Assembly (NCBI GenBank): GCA_020747015.1
Contig: JAGTJM010000009.1
Span: forward strand, 744,001 to 808,000
From: Pyrenochaeta sp. MPI-SDFR-AT-0127
Taxonomy: Eukaryota; Ascomycota; Dothideomycetes; Pleosporales; Cucurbitariaceae
DNA length: 64,000 nucleotides
Reading direction: 5' to 3'
A model generated the notes under the pieces. It saw nothing but the letters and a program-made list of their open reading frames with translations, did no database searches and was not told the DNA's origin. Shown here piece after piece: positions 35,349-47,087 of the stretch. The position numbers and the translations under genes are program-made. Positions within the stretch are counted from its first letter, which is position 1. Every line of letters begins with the position of its first letter.

Positions 35349-36506
35349 CGTGACGGCTGGCAGGTGGAAAAGGGTTGAAGAGAAAGTGAGAGTATGGTTG
35401 AAGAGAAAGTCTGTGTCGTGCAGCAAACACATTCACGAAGGCGCTTCCCAGTATTTATCCCATTCCCCATGCTAACCAACATTGCTGTCCGTCAATCTAA
35501 CAGCTACAGTATGCCACCGGGCCGTTGTACCACTCCGATCGTCATCCCCAATTATTCCATCCAGGTAGACTGTGTGACCACTGGCCCTCTTCACTTATAT
35601 AAATTGCCTATCTGCGGTTAAGCCTTCTTGGCGGAGGTAGAGTACCGCGTGCCCATTTGCATACACCCCCGTCATTCGTCGGGAGTTGGTATGCATACCC
35701 CAGGATTTACCGCATTAGGCACGGCACTCAAGCCTGGGTCGGGTGTCACATGGGTCGGTCGTTTCGGATGCAGTGCTGCCTTGTCATATTGTGTGGGTAA
35801 GATAATATCACGGTGGGATTTTTGTGGTCAGCCCTGAGTAAGAGAAAAGCCTTGGCTGGGTAAGCGGCTATGTTCTGGACAACTGGGATATTCTCTTGTG
35901 TTACAATTCGAGTCATGATGTGGGCTTCTGGAAAATCGAAACCATGGCGGTGGAAGCAGCCAGACCTCGCAAAATTCAAGGACGAGAGGTGGAGTGTTGT
36001 TCCACAGCTCATCTTTTTTTTGGTGTGCTAATCACCCGGGATCCTGGCCATATAGCCGGCTTGCATATAACATTTAGTTCGAAACAACATGAAACGCAAG
36101 CACACTCGCACAATGAGAAGAAAAATATAGTTGCCCCATGAATAACAAAAGAAGATTCTGGTCGCAGTCGGAGATAATGTCCACCGGGCTTGCAATGTAC
36201 CGAGATGCACGACGATGTCATGAGTTGGCGCTGCACCACGGTATATTTCCAAGCCAATGCGAATAGATTGAATCTCATATACATCCGGTGGGCGCAGGTT
36301 CTGCTACTCAGGTGTTTCCGGGTAACTTACACGCCACATCCGCGGGCTGTGTCTTTTGTCTCACTGATAATTCTGAATTGCCACAAGGCAAGACTTCTGC
36401 AATCGGGATCGATACCTCAAGATATCCCAAAGCCTCCATAGCGGGATCATGATTAAATAAATTGTGCTGATTCGCTGCTTTGAGAAGCCAATATACGTGA
36501 AGAGGC
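35349..36506. other. Intergenic region, nothing recognised
   Basis: About 1.2 kb between the AA9 gene start and the 3' end of the amidohydrolase gene. It should include the AA9 promoter. No gene-like frame was found. Confidence 0.45.
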
Positions 36507-37844
36507 TCAAAACTCTCCCTGTCCAATCTTCTTATCGTAGTGTAACACTGCGTCGAGAAGTACCTGTGCACCCAAGGTACAGTGCTCTGGACTTGTGTAC
36601 TCGTGCGGATTGTGGCTGATGCCGTCTTTACTTGGAACAAATATCATACTTGTTGGACACACACGGCTTGTCCAAGCACTGTCGTGGCCTGCTCGGCTCT
36701 TCATGTCCATGATTTGGGTTTCGCCTACTGATTTGATTGCGGAAATACGGACAGCATCTATACAATTCGGATGGAATACCGATTCTGGAAGACCCCAAGA
36801 ACGTGTGATCTTGTAGGATGTGCCATTGCTTTCTTCCGCAATGATGTCATCGAAAGCTTTGAAGGTGGAAGAAGCAAGTTGGTCGACCAACTCATCCGTT
36901 GAGCAGCGAATGTCAATGATGAAGTCTATGCCTGCAGGTATGGTTGCTTGGCTTGCTGTATCGCTACTGATTACTCCAACAGTAGCAACGCCTAGTTCTG
37001 TGGTGCGAGCAGTGTCGCGAACAGCTGTGATAAGACGCGAAGCAGTAACTAGAGCGTCCGCACGACCTGGCATAGGTGTTGTTCCTGAGTGGCCTTCCAC
37101 ACCTTCAACTCGTACGGCAAACCACTTCATGCCCTGGACTGATGTCACAACGCCGACGCTCTTACTCTCTTTTTCCAGTATGGGACCTTGTTCGATATGT
37201 AATTCGAAGTGGCACCCGAGACCATTCTCTCGGTAGTCGCAGAGTGTTTCCCCCAAGTATCCTATTTCTTGGAGAGCATCCTTCATGAGCATACCTTCTT
37301 TGTCTTTCGTATTCCAGCACACTTCCAGCGGTGTGCTACTCTTCGTACTCCATACTCCTGAAGCCATCATAGCACCAGGAAAACGGGCACCTTCTTCGTT
37401 CGTCCAGTCAATGAGCGCTATTGGGCAATGAGTCTGAATGTCGTTTTCGTGGAGTGTACGGAGCACCTCAAGAGCTGCTTGGACCCCAAGGATACCATCG
37501 TATCTTTGGGAAATTGGATGTGAGTAGATTCCTTTGAAGGCAGGTTATGACGCTCACCTTCCACCTGCTGGTTGCGTATCTAGATGGCTCCCCATTCCGA
37601 TCGGTGACTTGTCTTTTACTCTTCCTGGCCGTATTGCAAATATGTTGCCCATCTGATCCACCCTGATCTCGCATCCCAAGTCCTTACATTCTGCAACAAG
37701 CCATTCGCGAACTTTCTTATCCTCCTGACTCAGCGTGAGGCGACACATGCCTGTGCCTGTCGACAGCGCGCCCCATTGTGAGCAAGTACTTTGTAGGTTG
37801 TTATTCAGCCTCTCACCATTAATCTTCAGCGCTGCAGGAGCCAT
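36507..37844 (-). CDS. M20-family N-carbamoyl amidohydrolase (beta-ureidopropionase / carbamoylase type)
   Basis: Exons 37844-37558 and 37503-36507 (minus) join to 427 residues through a 54-nt intron. The dinuclear metal site is intact: MGSHLDTQPAGGRYDG supplies His and Asp, TNEEGARFP the Glu pair, ELHIEQGPILE a further ligand, and NPHEYTS the last His. The dimer-loop motif EGVEGHSGTTPM and the SRAGHDS segment are those of carbamoylases and allantoate amidohydrolases rather than peptidases. It hydrolyses N-carbamoyl compounds such as N-carbamoyl-beta-alanine to amine, CO2 and ammonia. Its divergent neighbour is the enzyme for the preceding step, which favours pyrimidine or hydantoin breakdown over allantoate. 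No targeting signal is seen. Confidence 0.9.
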
Positions 37845-38230
37845 TGCGAGACAATTTTGATTCTTCGTGGTTCAACAACGCAGCATCTGCATTAAATCCG
37901 CAGCCCAAGATATTGTGTAGAAGTGTTACCCGTCGGCAAACTGTGTCAATCCAGCTGGAATTGATTTGTACTTATGACCGTACAGAGTACGTATATCCTT
38001 CCGATATGTCTGCTTTTCATGGATAAGCGTTGCCGAATTGATAAGGTGTGCGGGAGTCGACGAACGATGAGGTGTGGGGTTCGGATTGAGGGGTCGAGAT
38101 AGGCATCTCGCCACTTGGGTCTAGCCTCCCCATGACCACATCAGAGGATCTCGATGAATTCTGCTCTTGATATATAAAATACCTTAAGCTTTGCATCACT
38201 AACTGGAGCCTCGGAAAGGGTTAAGGCAAC
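37845..38230. promoter_or_regulatory. Bidirectional promoter with GATAAG motifs
   Basis: The 386 bp between two divergent catabolic genes contain GATAAG at 38022-38027 and 38040-38045, 18 bp apart and on the same strand. HGATAR is the binding site of AreA/NIT2 GATA factors that activate nitrogen-scavenging genes when preferred nitrogen is scarce. The second site fits HGATAR fully; the first has G in the H position. Confidence 0.5.
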
Positions 38231-39712
38231 ATGGCAACAGAATATGACTTGATCATCATCAATGGTATCGTTGTAACAGAAAAAGTGATTCAAGAGAGGG
38301 ATATTGCGGTGAAGGGGGAAAAGATCGCGGAAGTTGTTCCAAGGGGAGAATTACACGACAAGAAAGCAGCAAGGATCATAGATGCTGACGGTGGCTATGT
38401 CATGCCAGGAGGAGTAGACGCCCACGTCCATCTTCAAGAGCCCCCATTATTCGGAAAAGGTTCAACAGCAGATAATTACGAGACAGGAAGTAGATCAGCA
38501 GTATGCGGTGGCACAACGACCATGGTGACTTTCGCACCACAAAAGAAGACGGAAGAAACGTTACTTGACACCTTGCATGCAACACATGAGAAGGCAAAAG
38601 GCAATTGCTACAATGATTACTCATTTCACCTTCTTGTTGGCAACCCATCAGAAAGAGCGCTATCCGAGTTCAAGACCCTACGAGAGGAAGGTATCTCATC
38701 GTTGAAAATCTACATGACTTATGAGGCTCTCCAGCTTCACGATGGCCAGATCCTCGACGTCTTACTTGAAGCCCGTAAGCAAGGCATCACCACCATGATA
38801 CATGCCGAGAACGGGCAGGTTATAGATTGGATGACTGCACAGCTCGAGAAACGGAAGCTGTTTGCGCCAAAGTATCATGGATCTTCACATCCTCCCCTTG
38901 CCGAGGTGGAAGCTACCTATCGTGCGATCAGCCTGTCCGAGTTCATGGATAGTCCAATCCTCATCGTTCATGTGTCAACACCCGCAGCAGCAGCACACAT
39001 CAAAGCCGCTCAAGATCGTGGCCTGCCCATCTTTGCCGAGACGTGCCCACAATATCTCTTCCTCACCAAACAAGATCTGGACCAGCCAGGCTTCGAAGGC
39101 GCGAAATGTGTCTGCAGCCCCCCTCCAAGAGAATCAGAGGCTGACTGCGACGTCATATGGGACGGTCTCGCCAACGGCATATTCACGATATTGTCCTCGG
39201 ACCATTGCCCATTCCGGTACAACGATAGCGAGACGGGCAAGAAGAGCAGCATAAACGAAGAACATCCGTTGGGCCATTTTAAGTACATTCCGAACGGCTG
39301 CCCCGGTATCGAGACACGATTGGCACTTACGCTTTCGGCGGGACGACTTGATGTCAAAAGATTTGTCGAGGTCACCTCCTCTAATCCCGCAAAACTCTAC
39401 GGTCTTTATCCTCTGAAAGGAGCATTGGCCGAGGGTCTGTCAGATGCGGATATAAATATATGGTATCCGCCGGGGAAGATGGAAGAGTTTAAACTTGAAA
39501 ACAAAATGTTGCATCATGATGTCGATTACACACCGTTTGAAGGCAGAACCATGAAGCAGTGGCCACGGTACACCATTCTGAGAGGCAAAGTCGTGTGGGA
39601 TAGAGACAATGGCGGTTTGCTTGGCGAGATGGGGTATGGCAAGTTTATCAAGAGGGACACCAGCAGTCTAGCTAAGCCTTTGAGAATGGGAGAGTGGGAC
39701 TTGCCACTTTGA
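38231..39712 (+). CDS. Dihydropyrimidinase / D-hydantoinase
   Basis: A single exon encodes 493 residues. Cyclic amidohydrolase hallmarks are complete: PGGVDAHVHLQEP (two metal His), SSLKIYMTYE with the carbamylated bridging Lys, MIHAENG (His), LIVHVSTP (His) and LSSDHCPFRY with the catalytic Asp. The ETCPQYLFLT and NGCPGIETRL segments are characteristic of dihydropyrimidinases and hydantoinases. It opens the ring of dihydrouracil, dihydrothymine or hydantoins to N-carbamoyl products, the substrates of the divergent M20 enzyme. Length is normal, and no targeting peptide is seen. Its stop lies 29 bp from the convergent carboxylesterase end. Confidence 0.94.
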   Translation: MATEYDLIIINGIVVTEKVIQERDIAVKGEKIAEVVPRGELHDKKAARIIDADGGYVMPGGVDAHVHLQEPPLFGKGSTADNYETGSRSAVCGGTTTMVTFAPQKKTEETLLDTLHATHEKAKGNCYNDYSFHLLVGNPSERALSEFKTLREEGISSLKIYMTYEALQLHDGQILDVLLEARKQGITTMIHAENGQVIDWMTAQLEKRKLFAPKYHGSSHPPLAEVEATYRAISLSEFMDSPILIVHVSTPAAAAHIKAAQDRGLPIFAETCPQYLFLTKQDLDQPGFEGAKCVCSPPPRESEADCDVIWDGLANGIFTILSSDHCPFRYNDSETGKKSSINEEHPLGHFKYIPNGCPGIETRLALTLSAGRLDVKRFVEVTSSNPAKLYGLYPLKGALAEGLSDADINIWYPPGKMEEFKLENKMLHHDVDYTPFEGRTMKQWPRYTILRGKVVWDRDNGGLLGEMGYGKFIKRDTSSLAKPLRMGEWDLPL

Positions 39713-39741
39713 GGGAGCTACAAGAGTTTTTTTCTGTCTGA

Positions 39742-41544
39742 CTATACTGCATCGGATCCATGAAGGGTGGCAAGATTGAGAGGCAAAAAAACTTCTCCTT
39801 TTTTCTCACCCCAAATATCCCACAGCTTCTTCAGGCGCCCAAAATTTATCCCACTAAGCTCTTCATGCTGTTGTTGCGTGCGTTCAATCCACCCATCTCG
39901 TTCGTCAGCGACCATAACAAGCTTCTGTTCATCTTTGTACGCTGACCATGGAGCTTTGCCATTGGCGAATGCGATCCAAAAACCAGCATGCTTATCGGAT
40001 ATTTGTTTAAGAAATTGGTGAGAAAATCTGAATTGCATAGTACGGAAGACGAAGTAGACATCGACCCAATGATGTGCTTGTTGGTAGAATGGAGCGTTGG
40101 GAAACGGGTTGCGAACGTCGAAGATGTAGCGGTATATGCGTTTGTTCGAGTGACCGGCTATACAACGACTGAAGGCATCGATTGGCACTGTGAAGTAGAG
40201 TTAGTGATAGCCATTTCATTCGAGATACAAGAGTGAAATTACTCTCATAAAAGGGCTTACCATCGAAAGTTATATCCCCGCCCCAGCGCATTGCAGCTGT
40301 CAGGAAGAGGTTTTGATCAGTGTCTAACGTTAAATTATATGCTTCCATGACCTTCTCCGCAGCTTTTGCGCTAAGCTGCTCGGCAATGTGGTTGTGTAAG
40401 CTCTGTGGGGTCATTGTGTTTGCAAAGGAGAGAAGCACGGCGCCTTCAAATCCGGTGTTACCAACGATAATATCATCGATCCAATCGCACTTTGCTAAAA
40501 GCTCTCCAATACTATCCCAAGTGATCGGTCTTTCTCGGAAGAATGTTGAATCGTCTACAGGTGACCAGAAGTTGCCTTTGCTGGTCCAATAATCGCTTGC
40601 GTCGACAAGTTTCTGTACGTCCAGGGACCTGAGCTTCTCTAATACTGCATTGCCTGCTTCTTTTACGTCTAACCTTTCTAAAATCTTGTCGTATACTTTG
40701 TCTGCATCTTGTTGCGATATGGGCATCATCACCGGACCAATGACTCCAGACATAATGATGGCTCTATTGAATAACGGGCCTGATGGAGGTGGCCGTGAGA
40801 GCATGTGGTAGCAAATTGAATATCCTCCGGCTGACTCTCCGAAGGCAGTCATTCTGGATGGATCACCACCGAAACCATCAATGAACTTTTGAATCCAGAG
40901 AAGCGCATTTCGCTGGTCGTACAATGCAAAGTTTTTCCCGCCATCAGGTGTGGCCATGAATCCCAACGCACCTAGACGGTACTGAATGTTGATCGCAATT
41001 ATAGGTTGGGCTGTAGTGATAGAATGCTGGACCATGTAAGCCGTGCTGTGATGGGCGTCGATCTTACCAAGAACGAAACCACCCCCATGTATGTAAGTCA
41101 TCACCGGAAGCTTTTTAAGTGATGTCTGGGACGAGAAACGAGTATTGATGGACTTGAGGTGTGACAGTGGCACATTAATCTGAAGGATTAAACTTTCAAA
41201 TTCGGATGTTTGGATGGGTTCTGCACCAGGATAGGGACCGCCACTATGAATATCGTCTGTAGTAAATGTATGTGGGAATGCGAAGCTACCAAGTGAATCA
41301 GTCTTTAGATGAAGCGTCTTTAAATATAAGAATGGGAAACATACCCTTGCTTCGTGAAGTTTCGACTGAGACCATTGAAGTTCTCGCGAAGAACGGAGTG
41401 CTTGAAGCGCCCGGGAAGCGTGGCGTATGGTATAGCACGAAACTGGACAATATTTTCTACTTCTTCTGCAACAACCCCTGTCATTGAACCAAGGGTAGGA
41501 TGCTCGAAGACGTAGTCCTTGGGTTTTGCTGATATCGACACCAT
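39742..41544 (-). CDS. Type-B carboxylesterase/lipase
   Basis: Exons 41544-41345, 41285-40261 and 40187-39742 (minus) join to 556 residues, standard for the family. The oxyanion loop MTYIHGGGFVLG and the nucleophile elbow FGGDPSRMTAFGESAGGYS are clear. The acid lies in the NTGFEGAVLL region and the His in QAHHWVDVYFVF. The N-terminus (EHPTLGSMTG...FRAIPYA) is the normal carboxylesterase start, but no signal peptide is seen, so an intracellular esterase is likely. Introns are 59 and 73 nt. The substrate is unknown; fungal relatives hydrolyse carboxylic esters and some act on mycotoxin or plant metabolite esters. It converges on the dihydropyrimidinase. Confidence 0.9.
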
Positions 41545-42725
41545 GTCGATGGATTATTGACTAGTGCGGACGTTCCAAGGATCAAAGGGAGGAATGTTAA
41601 AGTTTGGTCTCAACGTCGAAAATGCTGTAAAGGCCTCAAAGTTTGGAATCTGCTGTTGTACGGGGCAAACTGTTGCAACGAGGGTGGTCGTACTTGTCTG
41701 CTCTGATTGGTGGATGGATCGAGATCTTAATATGGAGGGGTAGCAGTTAGTAGATCTCAGCTGGCGTAGTGTTTAAGAACTCTTCAATAGCTCTGCCAGC
41801 TCGCTGGAAGTAGCAGATGGACTAACATGCACATAGACAATGGGGAGAAATCTTGAAATGAATTGTCGTTGCCTTACTGACGCCCCGCCTTACAAATGCT
41901 TCTGTTAGCTAACACAGTATTTAGGATCGAGGGCCGACGAGCCGTTAGGTGTGTCATGTCTCCAATCATCGCGAATGCGACATCATGTACGATTTCCTTA
42001 CACTAGGCAGGAGACTTGTAGAGTCATTATCGATAACAAGTTGGCTCTGTGACACATTGCGCAACGAAATGCATGCAATAGGCATGTCGACAGTAAAAGG
42101 CTGTTTCCACGACGCACGAATGGGAAGACTTGAATTTATCGATTACAACATTTAAAAGCAATGAACTCATTTCAAACACCGTTACTGCCACCGTGACGAG
42201 AATGGCTGATGATTAATCGACGAAGTCACAACGATTGTAGTTGGTTAATATATATAGCACCCGCATTGATCTATGACCCCTCCTCAAGCGACCTCGGAAC
42301 CTTTCAACGCCTCCATATCCCAAAATACGTGCCAGCATGCGATAAGAAACCCTAAAACCTTCGAAGCGGAGCGTTGAATCGGTGTCGAGAAATGTACATG
42401 CTTTTGCGACGCATGTGTATCTTGTACGTGCACCGTATCCTGCTGCGATTGACGGCCCAACGGGTGAGTTCTCCTAAACCCATTTCCACTAAGCGGATGC
42501 AAGCTCAAGAGACCCATATGCCGTTGTACAGTTGCAGGCAATGACCCTCTTCTTGACAATGGCTGCAGATAGATTTGTCGTTCGAAGTGCTTAGACGCAT
42601 TTGCTCGAAGCAGCGAGTTTGTGATCCAAGAAAAATCATCGTTCAAAACTTGATCCAAAGGCATCTCGCAGAGGAACGTGTTAATTGCAGAAAGGTCCCA
42701 ATATTTTTGCCTGTTTCATAGATAG
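41545..42725. other. Region upstream of the HET gene
   Basis: No certain gene. An ATG at 42392 opens a 24-codon segment ending at a good GTGAGT donor (42464). Its phase would match the HET frame if spliced to an acceptor TAG at 42725, giving a 262-nt intron. This is a possible but unproven first exon. A minus-strand open frame of 126 codons at 42284-42664 is not family-like. Confidence 0.35.
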
Positions 42726-45478
42726 TGGGGCACACCTGAAGTAGTCAAAGAGCAGCTTAACGCTGATACGGCTACCCGGAACCAGACACGAGGAGGTTGT
42801 GAAGCTTCTACCTCAGAGACGCCATCCGTCGATGACTTGGGAGAAAGATATCGTCAAGATGCTTCAAATTGTGCCATAAAAATCCCGATAAGACACTTGC
42901 ATTCGTCGCCTGACGGCATCAAGGATTTTGAGCCAAAGGCTACGAAATTTCCAGTTTGTCGAAGATGCTGCGGAATCAATGCAGAGAATCTAAGTGAGGG
43001 CTGGGGATACTGGCACGGTACACTGCCTCAATTGTATGAATCAACCTCAAAGTGTCGATTGTGTAATTGGATTGCACGGTCCCTGGCTAAATCCCAAAAA
43101 CAACCAAACTTGGCGCCGATAGACAATTTCGCGATTGTCTTGCAACTTGTCAAACGAGAAATTTCCATTAAACCTCAGAGTCGCTGTGGAACCACTGGTC
43201 GCAACGATACTCGTAACCAACTAAGCAAAATTCGCGTGGTGATCGAGAATCTTCCTCCGTGGAATATGAGCCAGGATGATCGCCTTATAAATAAAGCGAT
43301 GGAAGGCAAAGGCTATGTGGATGAGAATATTTGGCAGGAGGAACAAGAATTATGTGTTCGTGGAGATGGCAACGAGGCCTCAAAGCCGGGACGGGATGGT
43401 GGCGGCCCGCACCGAGAAACGAACGACAGGCATTCAAGTCATCGTACTGTGCAACTAGATGACTGCTATTTATGGTGCTTTACGGAAGAGCACGATCCCG
43501 CGCGAAGTGTTTGTCATAGTTACGCAAGCTTGAAAAGTGCTCGGATTCTCAAGCATCTTTTCGTGTTGCAGCAAACTGACTCACACGATGCCTTGCAGAA
43601 GATACCCTTGCTCATCCAGGTCTCGCCACGAAATCGAAAATGGATCCAAAATACAAATTCGGCCACTTTAAGAAAATCCGTATCGTTGGGTAAGGAGTCA
43701 AACTCTGGTTCACATGAGAGAACATCTTTGCTGTTCTGTTCATTTCCCTGAACCGGCGCTTCAGTCACATGCTAGAGAAAATTCCTACACGACTGCTAGA
43801 AATCAGCAATGATGCGGCACAGGTACGATTAATTGATACTGGGGGCAAACAGCATCTGTATGTGGCTCTCAGTTACCGCTGGGGTAACCAAAATGATGAA
43901 GATAATCTCACGTGGAAAACAACTACGAAAACCATTCACAATAACCAAAGCACCGGCATTTCTACCAGGTGTCTACCGCCTACCCTGCGTGATAGTATTT
44001 TCATCACGCATCGCCTTGGGCTGTCACACATCTGGATAGATTCGCTTTGTATTCTCCAGGATTCAGCTGAAGACTGGGCACAAGAGGCAGCAAATATGGC
44101 CAGTGTATATGTTGGATCTGTTCTCACTATCGCTGTCTCCGGTGCAAGCTCCTGGGATGACGGCTGTTTTCGACGTTGCGCAACGTGGTCCTTTGAATCT
44201 GGCCGATGCGATAATGACTTGCAAATGCTTGAGTCCGAGCTTAGTAGCGGCCAACGAAGCCGTCTGTATATAATGTCACAGAGTGGTTTTCGCGAAATGG
44301 GGTATCAAGGACACAGTGGTGATGTTGGGGATGATCAACGATCAGATGATGACCCCTATGATCGGTCGATTGAAGCCTACTTGACCTCAGTCCATAACAG
44401 TCCGCTAGCAACGCGGGGATGGACATTTCAAGAATATTTGCTTGCACGTCGGACTGTATATTACACGTCTGAACAACTGTTTTGGGAGTGTCAACATGGG
44501 TGTTATAGCGAGGACAATTTTCCACAATTCCAAATCACGCGCCCCCACCCGGTGCTAGACGCACAGCCACTGCATTACAGGGCTATGATGGATCATTGGT
44601 ACCGAAAAACAGTTCAGCGTTACTCCCATCGTCATTTGACTGTTGCCTCGGACAGATTGATTGCTATCAGTGCACTAGCAAACGCTACGTATGCGAGATA
44701 CCCAGTACCTTATATCGCAGGATTGTGGCGAGATTCGATGATACAAGGTATGATGTGGCAGAATCAAGGACTTGGAGGGAAGAATACGACATACCGTTGC
44801 CCTGCTTGGTCTTGGGTTTCGCAAGAATTCGGAGTGGAATATTTAGAGAGCGTAGACATCAGAAAGGACACCAAGGACCCACGCGGCTGGTGGACTGCCT
44901 ACTGCCCAGATGTAGTAAACGTAAAGTGGATATCAGACCCTACAACTCAGTTTGCAGATGTTATCTCGGCCTCTATATACTTGAAAACCAAGATCTCGAT
45001 TGGAGTCTTCTTCCCTCATCTTCCAAGGAGATTTGACAGAAACATGATTCACCAGAATCAAGTAGGCGGGCCGCAATCCAAAATCTCCAAGAAAGTACAT
45101 TATCAATGCTCCGATACTGGTTGGAACACGCTTTGGGATAAAAATCCGGTAATCATGGTGTCTAGTTCGAAGATGAGCACTATATGGAAATTTGCCGCAC
45201 ATCTAGATACACCACACAATCAAGGTTGCAAGTTTGCAATTGCCTATCTGGGAGTGGATTCTATTGTGTTCGATTTTGAAGACAGCACACCAAAGCCCAG
45301 CAATATGTTGTTTCTGCTGCTCGAGCCACCAAAACTCGATGCATCAGAGTACCGTCGGGTTGGGCTTGCAAGGTGCCTAAACTACTTTCCCAAGAAAGGG
45401 AGCAACTATGAGCTCTCTCCCGTTGACAAAAGCGATCCCTTAAATGAATGGGCACAAAGGACGATTACACTGGTTTAA
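42726..45478 (+). CDS. Heterokaryon-incompatibility (HET) domain protein, start unresolved
   Basis: Two exons, 42726-43689 and 43776-45478, join in frame through an 86-nt intron to about 888 residues. An N-terminal Cys cluster (CRRCCG...CRLCNWIARSL) is typical of HET proteins. The HET domain follows the KIPTRLLEI lead-in: YVALSYRWG, then LGLSHIWIDSLCILQDSAEDW, then RGWTFQEYLLARRTVYYTSEQLFWEC. Such domains trigger cell death during non-self recognition when paired with an incompatible partner. The usual CxxxHxxC before the lead-in is not conserved here. No ATG is in frame between the upstream TAG (42723) and well inside the protein, so either a first exon is missing or the gene is a 5'-degraded copy. 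Confidence 0.75.
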
Positions 45479-45950
45479 AATGTAGTGGAAAATTGTTGGA
45501 GTTTTGATAGTAGGGCAGATGAGGAAGAGTGGTCATATTGGTTGATCTGTAGGTTTCTATGATATAGCCATTGTTTCTCCACTTAATTCATTAATATTGA
45601 TTCGCTCTTGAGAATATTCGAGATCGTGATACTATACAGCGGCATCAGACAGTCTCATGCATGATAGCATCAGGCCTAGCGAAACAGGTAGTGCTATACC
45701 TATCCTCGATGGAATGGAAGTCATACGCATTAGTGTGGGTTGGATGATCGCCATAGATGGTAAGGCCACGCATGAGCAGTTTACACTTTGTGCACGTCGC
45801 AAGGCAATGTGCGATCATGACAAGAGGTATAATGCATACGCAATAGCCGCTATTTCTTTGGCCAATACATGCTCAAGCCATAAAACTGTTCTGGTTGTAC
45901 TTGCTCCGCAGCTACCAATGACATCTCTCCGTGAAATTTTCATCTCAATG
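45479..45950. other. Intergenic region, nothing recognised
   Basis: A 0.47-kb region between the HET gene and the convergent 2EXR pseudogene. No feature was identified. Confidence 0.45.
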
Positions 45951-47087
45951 TCAGTAAAGGCATGACAATGCTAAATCAGGATGATGGTCCCGTATGTCAA
46001 ACACTGGTTTGCTAGGAAACCAGCCAGCTCCAAGTTTTGGGAGAGTCTCGACAGGGAATAACCAGAATCCAATTGCTGGCCTTACGGCTTTTGAGAGCTC
46101 CTTCGCATCTTCGATCGGTACTTTCCCTGCACTTCTCACGACGAGGTTATACCATGTCTGCTGACTCCTCAGCCAGCAAGCTTCTTCATTCTTTAAGACG
46201 CTGTTTATACTCTCAGCACTACGGACAATTTCATTTGAAACAGGAACATCGGCAACAAGAACACGCTCCTTATCAGATTGAACCTGGTGAATTTGCCATT
46301 TTTCAAGTACGGCTCTCCACGCCCCGCTCCATTCCTGTGGATTCGAAGTACCCATTGCAATGTATTTTGTGTCTAGAACAACTGGCCTTGAACCATGTGA
46401 TAGGAGGTCAAACGATGGTATGACGCTCCATACTGGCATCGAGTGTTTGAAAAGTATCCCGACGTTCGAATGATCCGACGTGACACACATCATTGCGCGT
46501 CCAGTATGAGAGTGAGCCATCCAGATGATTTGCTGCAGACTCAATAGCGTATGCATTAAACCCAGTCTTGCCTGGACCTTATAGACACCCGTCAAGGTTT
46601 GCAGGTACCCTATACCATCCAATCTAGTCTTAGGTTTACGAGTCCAACGTCTTTTGGGTCATAAGCTCTGAGATCGTGGGAGGTCGACAAGATAGGATTA
46701 CAGAGGATCCTGTGCTTTCAAATAAAGTGTATCATAATCTGGATTGATGTAGAGCGTAGAGTTGAGTCGTGGTCCGTGTATGTTCATGGTTGTCTGGAAG
46801 TAGCATTGAGTATGAATGTGGTAAACGCGAAGCGCAACTTTTCGTGCCTAGCGGTTTACTCGCAAAAGCTTGCTATACAGCTGGATTTCTGATACAGTAA
46901 CAACATAACTGCCACCGCTAGTGATCTTATGGAGCTCGTCCATGGCCGAGTATGAAGCTGTGTCCTTCGACGGCGAAGGAAACTCTACGGTGACCTCCAG
47001 CAAACGATGCTGTTGCACTGCGTGTTCCCAAATGTCAAGTCGAAGCTCGACCGTGCGCATGGAAAATAGCTCAAATGATACATTATC
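45951..47087 (-). pseudogene. Broken 2EXR-domain gene
   Basis: Reading the minus strand from about 47087, the frame gives an F-E-L-F-S ... VELRLDIWEHAV start, as in the 2EXR family (ELRLxIWExAL). After LLRVNR a TAG (46850-46848) stands where the family has the Glu of VNREAR. Past the stop the same frame continues in family style (ARKVALRVY ... LYINPDYDTLYL). A frame change occurs near 46700, and a second near 46622, where one G seems to be lost in a GG run. A further intact frame to 45951 (GIGYLQTL ... LGLMHTLLSLQQIIWMAHSH) completes the protein. One nonsense change plus two frameshifts indicate a pseudogene, or less likely sequencing errors. The family's function is unknown. Confidence 0.65.

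Noticed and set aside
31462..41544. A secondary-metabolite gene cluster
   Set aside because: No polyketide synthase, NRPS, terpene synthase, P450 or cluster transporter is present; the enzymes are general catabolic ones.
42284..42664. Minus-strand 126-codon frame
   Set aside because: It has a true ATG but no family resemblance, and no splice or promoter evidence supports it.
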